From NCBI GenBank assembly GCA_019454045.1, contig SKCR01018441.1, positions 310,001-374,000 of the forward strand: a stretch of 64,000 bases of DNA. The letters run 5' to 3'. Shown here in pieces: positions 55,547-64,000 of this stretch. The stretch's first letter is position 1. Each line of letters opens with the position of its first letter. Source of the DNA: Zanthoxylum bungeanum (taxonomy: Eukaryota; Streptophyta; Magnoliopsida; Sapindales; Rutaceae). The translations under genes were made by a program, and so were the position numbers. The notes beneath the pieces are model-generated. The model was not told the origin of the DNA. It worked only from the letters and a program-made list of their open reading frames with translations, and made no database searches.

Positions 55547-58401
55547 TGTGGGAACACAGGAACTCGACGACGTATTTTGTCCCGGGTTCGCGGCCCTGTC
55601 GGGAGTACGGAGTAGCCATGGGGGACTAAACCGGAGAATATGGAGTCGCCACCCGGTGTGAACCGGGAAAATGAGATTTAAGGCCGCACTCACCCCTCGC
55701 AAGGGAAGACCTCAAACCGTTTGGGTTCGGAATGGTCCCTTACTTATGTCACTTGTAATGAAAGGATTTATGTAATAATTTAATCAGGTTTAAGTAACAC
55801 TTATTTCCAAGAGTATCATGCTTCTAAATTCACAAGCATACATCAACAAGTTCATCACAACATGCAACATCACATGGCAATCTCATGAATATTTCTCAAT
55901 CATATGATAGGGAAAACTAAGAACAACCTAATCATGCTTGAATATCATCCCAAGAACACATCGAATGGGTGAATGCAGGAATACAAATAATATGGTTGGC
56001 TACATAATGTAAGGGAGATCATCCAAAAGGCAGTTGTGCATGAAATATGATGAGACAGACTCAGTTCAGTGGGTGCGCGTTCGCGTAGTGTTTGAAAACA
56101 CGTTCGAACGGTAAACAGAAGATTTGCGTTCGTATAGCGTTCGAGAATGCATTCGAACGGAACCAGACCTGATGCATGATAAGATTAAAAAAGTGCGTGT
56201 GCGTTCGCATAGCGTTCGAGAACGCGTTTGAACGTTAAATAGAAGGTTCGCGTTCGTATAGCGTTCGAGAACGCGTTCGAACGAAACCAGACCCGATGCA
56301 TGATAAGACTAAGGAAGTGCGTGTGCATTCGCGTAGCGTTCGAGAACGCGTTCGAACGGTAAACAGAAGGTTCACGTTCATGTAGCGTTCGAGAACGCGT
56401 TCGAACGGAACCAGACCTGGTGCGTGCAACACAAAGAATAAAGACAACAATGTCAAGCTTAGTATGTCCGATCAAACGTATCTTACATCCAACCGAACAC
56501 ACTTCAACCGGTGCGGAAAAGCATCGTGGTAAAGGGCTTTAACCCCTCCCCATAGGGGATCTTTCATTGCACTTACTAAACCCATGCGCTCGATTGAATC
56601 ATGCATACAAAGAATTAAAAGCAATAATATCAAACGTAGTATGCCCGATTGAACGTATCTTGCATTCAACCAAACACACATCAACCGGCGCGGCAAAGTA
56701 TCGTGGTAGAGTGCTTTAACCCCTCCCCATAGGGGATCTTTCATTCCACTTACTAAGCCCATGCGCTCGATTGAATCATGCATACAAAGAATTAAAAGCA
56801 ATAATATCAAACGTAGTATGCCCGATTGAACGTATCTTGCATTCAACCGAACACACATCAACCGGCGCGGCGAAGCATCGTGGTAGAGGGTTTTAACCCC
56901 TCCCCATAGGGGATCTTTCATTCCACTTACTAAGCACATGCGCTCGATTGAATCGTACATAAATAAACATCATGCAGAATTCAAGTGACGAAAAATAAAT
57001 AAATAAATCAAAGCAATATGAAACAAAAGAAGGTGCCGTTTACTCAAGCGGTACGTGGAGTTGTATCCCAAGTACATACCGCACTACCGTCCATTCGGAT
57101 TCGGCTACGGAATTTACGTCTGAGTTTCCATCCTATATACCCCAAGAGACGACACTCTTTCATTCATCCAAGCCACAACATGCATCCACAAACGACTCTC
57201 ATGCGAATAGAATTCAATAAACAATTAAAAAAACGAATATAAACTAATGAGAAAAGTGCCCTCAGGTCTAACCTTTTTTGTCACCTCTCGGATGTACGGT
57301 ACACGATCCTCGGAAGGGTGGACGCTCCGCAACTCTTCCGGTTCACTGGTTCACTGCTCTCGTTCGTTGTCTTACTGTTTTGAGTCGTCGTTCTCCATCT
57401 TTTGCTGCTGCTTTTGACTCCGATTCGCTGCCGTTTTGCTACTGTTTTGCTGCTGTATCTTAGTTACTGTTCTTAGGATGTTTTGGCTACTGTTTTGGGT
57501 GTGATTTTCGGTGGTGTTATGGTGTGGTTTGGGGCTGTTTTATGTGTGTTTTAGGGCTGCTGTATGGGCTATTTTTTGGTGATACAAGGTTGCTGTTTTC
57601 GGTTATGGAGTGGAGGTTTAGGAGGGTGCTGTTTTCGGTTATGGAGTGGAGGAGATGAGGGGAATAGTTTGTGTTCTTCCTGTTGCTATTGCTGTGAGTG
57701 GCTAAAGCTCTTTGTGTTGTGATTTTCGTGTGAGTTGTGTATCTTATGTGTATGAGCTAGGGCTTTCATGTCTTGGTTAGGGTTTGTTTATATAGAGAAT
57801 GGCTAGGGCTTCTCCTTGTCTCACAAGGAAGGGATTTGATTTTGTGTTGAGCAAGGAAAGTCAAAGATTGAGGGGGGGACAAATTTGGTTGAATTAGGAA
57901 GTCAAAATCTTTAATTTGTTATAATTGATTTTAATTAGGTATGACATCTTTTTAATTTAGTTTAGATAGGAAGGAATCTTGTGTAATTGGTGGGTGAATA
58001 TCTTAATTAAGGAATTAAAATATTTGGTTGATTTTAATATTTATTTTAATTTGGTATGTGATTTTTAGATTTTTTTTGATTTCACCATGTGTTAAATATG
58101 TGTTTTAAGTGGGCTTGGGCGTGTGGGCCAGGGTTTGGGCGAATTGGGCTTAATGTGAGGCTAGCAGCAAAACCAGAATTACCGACACCGTTCGAACGCT
58201 TCCTCGAACGCGGCACGAACGCCCGTAATCTGTTTGGCGTTCGAACATATACACGAAGCAGCACGAACGAAAACAGTGAACCTTGTTTATTCTGAATTCC
58301 CCATTCCGATGTCCGCTTCCCGTGGCCTCCGTGACTTAAAAGGTAGTGTCTCCAAATGAGACTCATCATAGGGACTTATATGCAAAAATACAGTGCCTAC
58401 A
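55547..58401 (-). repeat. E7 LTR B (middle)
   Basis: 2855 bp, the same length as LTR A, with scattered substitutions. Arrays lie at about 56070-56420 and 56455-56965; the TATA box complement is at 57787-57795. It serves as 3' LTR for one internal region and 5' LTR for the other. Confidence 0.93.
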
Positions 58402-58418
58402 GTCGCCCCCACTTTGAT
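58402..58418 (-). other. E7 polypurine tract, second internal copy
   Basis: Identical to the tract at 50781-50797 and directly inside LTR B. Confidence 0.85.
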
Positions 58419-58559
58419 GGGACTTGTGTAATGTGTAACAGTGACAATCCTATCAAAGTTATGCAATGCATTTTCACTTACCTGGCTCGCCAGCTGCCAC
58501 TTGACTTACCATGTGTTGAGTTGAGTTGATTTGGTGGTGAGGTGCTGCGACCCCTGGTT

Positions 58560-60190
58560 CATTCCCGAACCGTGCTCCATTTTTAGAGCGCCATTTTCGG
58601 CATCTTTTGTGTGTGTGCTCCATTTTGGAGCGCCGTTTCCGGAATTTTCTGTGTGTGTTCCATTTTGGAACGCCATTTCTGGCCTGTGTTGTGAGTGCTC
58701 CATTTGGAGTGCCATTTTCGGCGTCTATTGTGAGTGCTCCATTTTGGAGTGCCATTTTCGGCGTCTGTTGTGGGTGCTCCATTTTGGAGTGCCATTTTCG
58801 GCGTCTGTTGTGGGTGCTCCATTTTGGAGTGCCATTTTCGGCATCCGTTGTGGTAGCGGTCCATTTCCGAACCGTGCTGTGCGAGAATGTGGCTCATTTT
58901 TGAACCGTTATTTGATGAGATGGTCTTTGCCGCTACAAACCTGCGAACACAAAACAAACTTTGCATGTATGTGATATGTATGCATGTATGCATGTATATG
59001 TATCATATTCCGATGGGTTAGGCCTTCCTTGGTCCATTTACGAACCGTGCTCCATTTTCAGAGTGCCATTTTCAACGAGAAGAGATGATGTTCCATTTCG
59101 AACCGTGCTCCATTTTCGGAGTGCCCTTTTCGGCGAGATGTGATAATGGTCCATTTCCGAACCGTGCTCTATTTTCGGAGTGCCCTTTGGCGAGTGATGA
59201 GATTATGATCCATTTCAAACCGTGCTCCATTTTCAGAGTGCCATTTTCGGCGAGTGATGAGATGATGGTCCATTTCGAACCGTGCTCCATTTTCGGAGTG
59301 CCATTTTCGGCGAGTGATAGTAGTCCATTTTCGAACCGATACTGATATGAGAGTGGTCCATTTTTGAACCGCCGCTGATGAGAGATAGTCCATTTTTGAA
59401 CCAATACTGATATGAGAATGGTCCATTTCCGAACCGTTACTGATATGAGAGTGGTCCATTTTCGAACCGTTGCTGATGAGAGATAGTCCATTTCCGAACC
59501 AATACTGATATGAGAGTGGTCCATTTACGAACTGTTACTGATATGAGAGTGGTCCATTTTCGAACCGTTGCTGATGAGAGATAGTCCATTTCTGAACCGA
59601 TACTGATATGAGAATAGTCCATTTCCGAACTGTTACTGATATGAGAGTGGTCCATTTTCGAACCGTTGCTGATGAGAGTGGTCCATTTTCGAACCGTTGC
59701 TGATGAGAGATAGTCCATTTCCGAACCGTTGCTGATGAGAGTGGTCCATTTTCGAATCGTTGCTGATGAGAGATAGTCCATTTCCGAACCATTACTGATA
59801 TGAGAGTGGTCCATTTCCGAACTGTGCTCCATTCTTGGAGTGCCATTCCCGGCTTGTTCATTCTCGAACTGTGTTTCCATTCCCGGCTTGTTCATTCTCG
59901 AACTGTGTTTCCATTCTTTGAGTGCCATTCCCGGTTAAACTGATACTGATGCTGATGTGGGCCTCGTTCCCAGAGTGATGCTGATGTGGGTCTCGCCCCT
60001 AGAATGATGTGGGCCTCGCCTCAAACTGATACTGATATGGGCCTCGCCCCTGGGACTCATCCCCAAGACTGAAACTGATATGGGCCTCGCCCCCAACTGA
60101 TACTGATATGGGCCTCGCCCCTAGACTGATACTGCTGATATGGGCCTCGCCCCCAGACTGATACTGATATGGGCCTCGCCCCCAGACTGA
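58560..60190. repeat. E7 internal arrays 3-5, copy 2
   Basis: The same succession as 50940-52505: 40-bp units (to about 58845), the atgcatgt segment (58920-59025), gtccatttccgaaccg units (to about 59830) and gatatgggcctcgcccc units (59935-60190). Unit numbers differ slightly from copy 1, as expected for tandem repeats. Confidence 0.88.
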
Positions 60191-60745
60191 TACAGTACTG
60201 TCGCTGTTCCTGATTGGTTTGTCTTTGCCGCTTTCTCTCTTTCTGCTTCAAAACCTGTGAATACAAAGCAAAACAAACACAAAAGAATGCAAAGTATGTT
60301 ACGTGTATGCATGCATGCATGAATGAGTTTCTTATCCCGTTGGGTTAGGTCTTCCGCCAATTCTTCCTCAGGCAAAGTACTGCTTCAACCTTTCCACTTT
60401 AATCGGCTCGGTGAACTCATTCCCTTCCAAGTCTGATAGTCTCACTGCCCCATTTCTCAATTTCTGAATGACCACCATATCTTTTCTGCTTGCTGCTTTC
60501 GGGAATTCCCCGTGTTCTAAACATCACTGAATTTTATAGTACCAAGGTTGAATGCTTTTCTCAAATATACTCATGTTGCCGGTTGAAAGGAAGAGATTCA
60601 GGCAAGTAAGCAAAATGAACGTCTTTATTATCATTAAGAAAAGGTTCGAACGAAGAGACAAAATCAATGCCTTTATTAAAAATGCAGGATCAAATAAACT
60701 AGGAGGAATAACTTCATCATTCGCAGTATTGCCTTATTCATTGGC
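60191..60745 (-). other. E7 region between gag and arrays, copy 2
   Basis: The counterpart of 52506-53063. The atgcatgc microsatellite is shorter here. No protease or RT motif. Confidence 0.5.
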
Positions 60746-62043
60746 CTATGGTTCTCCACCGTTGTCATCCCATATTCCTATGAATGAAGCTGAGTGGTTG
60801 AGAGTTTGGAGGACAATGGTTTCGGGTAGGCCAGAGTTGATCATGTAGTTGGGTAGGGGATTTATGTGTGCGTTGGGTTGTTCTCTTTCTGGGTCAGGTA
60901 TTTTGTGTGAGTCAATGAGGTTTTGGATCTCATGCCTAAGGCGGGTGAAGCTATCAGTTTCGTGACCCCTTCTCCGATGGAAGTGACAATACAGGCTTAG
61001 GTCAAGGTTGGGTGGTACAGGGTTTGGAATTGGTTTAGCCTCTAAGGGTTCAAGAAGTCCTTGCGCCTTCAGCTTTTCAAACACCCTTGAAAGAGGCTTA
61101 CCAAGGTTGGAAAATCGCCTGCTTTTGATGGCAGTGACATCAGCGGTAGCGGGCTTGGTCCTTGAAGGTCCCTCAATATTCCTTCTATTCTGGCCATAGA
61201 ACTTTCTGTTTTCAGCCTCTTCTTCTTCAATATCCATAACCGTCTCCCTCAATTATCGGAAATCCGTAATCATCGAAGTCATCCTCCGCAGCTTACCATA
61301 AATGGAGGGCTTAGTACCCTTGATGATCATTTTGATCTGGTCTTTCTCAGAGGGCCGATTCTGCATCTTCAGAAGCTGGCTTCTCCAGCGGTCTACATAC
61401 TCCTTGAAGCTTTCTTCTGGCTTCTGCTTAGTGTTCTCCAAATCATGGAGTGACAAGTCAATCTCTAAGTCTGTAACATACTGCTTCAGAAAAGCATCAG
61501 TCCAATCTTCTTTAACCTTCTTCTCAAGGCTATGATACCAAACCACAGGTGCCCCCTCAAGTGACATCCCAAACATCTTTTGGACCTGGCGCTGTGATAG
61601 GCCCACTGAACTCATGACTGAGACATATTGGTGCAGATGGACTCTCGGGTCTCCATTCCCATTAAACTTGGCTATGTCGGGCATTTTAAAATGAGTTGGC
61701 AGCTGTTCTCCGAAGGTCATTCCTCATAATCTAACAACTCTTCATGTTTACCCCTCATTTTGCGGGTAACTATTTCAACCTGATCCCGAAGCTTCTGAAA
61801 TACTGCTTGAGACCCAATCACTTTGCCTGTTGCATACTCTGTCATGTCATCATCAAAAGTAGGGATATCATCCCCCAACCCATTCGGAGGCTCCTCACAT
61901 CTTACATTCTCAGAGTTTCCCCCAGCACGGGGCACAGCCATATCTGTCATGGCAGTAGTCAAGGCTTGCAATTGTTCAGTAATCTTGGCGAAACCATTTT
62001 CCAACTGATCTTTTCGGGATACTTCATTATCGGATGTACTCAT
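60746..62043 (-). pseudogene. gag: Gag of E7, broken copy
   Basis: Homologous throughout to 53064-54371. Compared with it there is a one-base deletion near 61719, a 9-bp in-frame deletion near 61500, and a nonsense codon near 61253-61255 (TAA where the other copy has CAA). The knuckle has the same Cys-to-Phe replacement, so that change predates the duplication. Three open segments remain, ending at 60746, 61253 and 61717. Confidence 0.9.
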
Positions 62044-63125
62044 ATTTTTTACCGGTCTTTTAGTGAGTCTTCTCTCTTCCCTAACCCAACGGGAATTTAT
62101 GATGGCTTTTTTAACACAAGGGTTAGCATGATATATGTATGCATGGGGGTGCATGAGATGCATGTAACATATATAACATATTGAATCAACTAAAATCTTC
62201 AAACAAATCAGCTCATTATCATTTTAGAAGCTTCTGGGCTAACTGTCATATGAGTGAACCCGTCCCAGTTTAAATGGCCCAACGAGTTCACATCTTATGG
62301 CAAGGAGCCCAACTAAATCCAAATGGTAATGTTCTGAACACAAGCACAAAGTGGCCCATCAACACTTAGAAGCCTTTGGTCCAAATGGATCCAAACGATG
62401 ATGTTCCCAAACACAAGCATAAAAGAATGATAATGTAATCATAGAGTAATAATTTCTACAGAATGGCCCATCAACATTTCAGAGGCTTTGGGCCCAATGG
62501 TCATAAGGTACGAACTCGCCCCAGTTTAAATGGCCTAGCAAGTTCGCATTTCTGACAATAGTCCAACTGCATCCAAATGAGGATGGTCCACAAGCACATA
62601 CTCAAGGAAATAATTGTTACTTTAACCATACAACCCCGGTCTATGGGTGGGTTCGCAGAAGTATAGACAAAGGCTCTCATCGGTGAAGGATGGCCCACAA
62701 CTAGGTCTCCCCAATCAAGGGTTCGAGCAACCAAGTGAGCACACCCTTTTTTATACACTAAGGTACGTGCCAATGAGCTATGGTGTGTGACTGACTGTCA
62801 AATGGATTTCCCGTTGTAGATTCCCCAGAGGGAAGGTGGAGCGAGGCTCACTTAAATACCCAAGCCTCTTAGGCTCTTATCGCTTGGTGTCAGGAATAAA
62901 CAACGAGTCCTCCAAATTAGTCCATCACAATAGCCTACGAGTAGATGGCTATCTAGGTGCCTTCACAGATTTTCCTTCTAGAAAGTAGTGAGTGAAGGAA
63001 GACACCAAACCATTACCTAGCCTCAAAATGCCTTTGATTAAACCCTCATTTTATCCACTATAGACACGGTCAATTGGAACATAAATCCAAACATTACAAG
63101 ACAATATTTCGGGGCCAATTCTCTA
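62044..63125 (-). other. E7 leader, copy 2
   Basis: The counterpart of 54372-55525, with about 70 bp missing near 62380. Non-coding. Confidence 0.6.
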
Positions 63126-63143
63126 TCCCCAGTGGAGTCGCCA
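63126..63143 (-). other. E7 primer binding site, second copy
   Basis: Identical to 55526-55543 and placed three bases inside LTR C. Confidence 0.82.
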
Positions 63144-63146
63144 GAC

Positions 63147-64000
63147 TGTGGGAACACAGGAACTGGACGACGCATGTTGTCCCGGGCTCGCGGCCCGGTC
63201 GGGAGTACGGAGTAGCCACAGGGGACTAAACCAGAGAATATGGAGTCGCCACCCGGTGTGAACCGATAAAATGAGATTTAAGGCCGCACTCACCCCTCGC
63301 AAGGGAAGACCTCAAACCGTTTGGGTTCGGAATGGTCCCTTACTTATGTCACTTGTAATGAAAGGATTTATGTAATAATTTAATCAGGTTTAAGTAACAC
63401 TTATTTCCAAGAGTATCATGCTTCTAAATTCACATGCATACATCAACAAGTTCATCACAACATGCAACATCACATGGCAATCTCATGAATATTTCTCAAT
63501 CATATGATAGGGAAAACTAAGAACAACCTAATCATGCTTGAATATCATCCAAAGAACACATCGAATGGGTGAATGCAGGAATACAAATAATATGGTTGGC
63601 AACATAATGCAAGGGAGATCATCCAAAAGGCAGTTGTGCATGAAATATGATGAGACAGACTTAGTTCAGTGGGTGCACGTTCGCGTAGCGTTTGGAAACG
63701 CGTTCGAACGGTAAACAGAAGATTCGCTTTCGTATAGCGTTCGAGAACGCATTCGAACGGAACCAGACCTGATGCATGATAAGATTAAGAAAGTGCGTGT
63801 GCGTTCGCGTAGCGTTCGAGAACGCGTTCAAATGTTAAACAGAAGGTTCGCGTTTGTATAGCGTTCGAGAACGCGTTCGAACGGAACCAGACCCGATGCA
63901 TGATAAGACTAAGGAAGTGCGTGTGCGTTCGCGTAGCATTCGAGAACGCGTTCGAACGGGTGAATATCTTAATTAAGGAATTAAAATATTTGATTGATTT
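63147..64000 (-). repeat. E7 LTR C (right), internally deleted and cut by the window edge
   Basis: It follows LTR A and B to about 63958 (cgttcgaacggg), then jumps to sequence that lies about 1.6 kb further on in them (gtgaatatcttaattaagg, LTR A about 50372). The deletion removes array 2 and much of R/U5 up to the gap, probably including the promoter-proximal part. A short run of G is shared at the junction. Confidence 0.85.

Larger units (their letters stand above)
47926..64000 (-). mobile_element. E7: Ogre-like Gypsy element in a tandem LTR-internal-LTR-internal-LTR arrangement
   Basis: Three LTR copies (47926-50780, 55547-58401, 63147 to beyond the edge) alternate with two internal regions (50781-55546, 58402-63146). 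The period is 7621 and 7600 bp. In sense (minus) each internal region runs: tRNA-Arg-type primer site, 1.1-kb leader with repeats, gag, tandem arrays, polypurine tract. There is no protease, RT, RNase H or integrase. The tRNA-Arg primer, very long LTRs and the Gag type point to the Ogre branch of Tat (inference from known features). The tandem form fits unequal recombination between LTRs. Left flank is acggt; the right end is outside the window. Confidence 0.9.

Overview
This window is a nuclear, repeat-dense stretch of a plant genome, most likely a eudicot. Apart from about 0.6 kb of unassigned sequence it is built from nested LTR retrotransposons of plant lineages: Ty3/Gypsy of the Tat, Ogre-like and Athila-like types, and Ty1/Copia. 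No ordinary host gene, rRNA, tRNA or CRISPR array was seen. Boundaries rest on LTR ends (TG...CA), tRNA primer binding sites, polypurine tracts and, in four cases, perfect 5-bp target-site duplications.

Left block (1-16.1 kb). Parts of an outer host element H0 (1-315 and 14996 to about 16140) are split by E1 (316-14995, minus, TSD CGACT). E1 is a non-coding large retrotransposon derivative with 0.61-kb LTRs and a tRNA-Lys primer site. E1 is split by E2 (3198-11438, plus, TSD CAAGG), an Athila-like non-autonomous element with 2.1-kb LTRs and a tRNA-Asp primer site. E2 has a truncated gag and no pol, but carries an intact intronless LOG-family ORF (cytokinin riboside monophosphate phosphoribohydrolase, 7304-7957). 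Its C-terminus has a basic KRRR stretch followed by LDLNL, an EAR-type repression motif.

Middle block (16.1-30.6 kb). After about 0.5 kb of unassigned sequence comes E3 (16644-30523, plus), a Gypsy deletion derivative keeping only gag fragments and GC-rich tandem arrays. It is split by E4 (18508-28516, minus, TSD GCTTG), a Copia element whose LTRs are nearly identical although its pol is in ruins.

Right block (30.6-64 kb). E5 (from 30624, plus) is a Tat-lineage Gypsy element with gag, protease, RT, two RNase H domains, integrase, an antisense extra ORF and a 146-bp tandem array. It is decayed by many stops. Its 3' LTR is not in the window, because E6 (from 40963, plus, Copia) interrupts it. 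E6 gag is interrupted by a solo LTR of its own family (45822-47875, minus, TSD GGAAG), and then by E7 (from 47926, minus). E7 is an Ogre-like element arranged as LTR-internal-LTR-internal-LTR with a 7.6-kb period. One gag is intact and one broken. Tandem arrays stand where pol would be.

The elements form partnerships. E1 shares LTR ends, primer site and 3' arrays with E5, as expected for a parasite and its autonomous relative. E2, E3, E4 and E7 also lack working pol genes and must have moved with enzymes supplied in trans. All percentages, counts and alignments were judged by eye.
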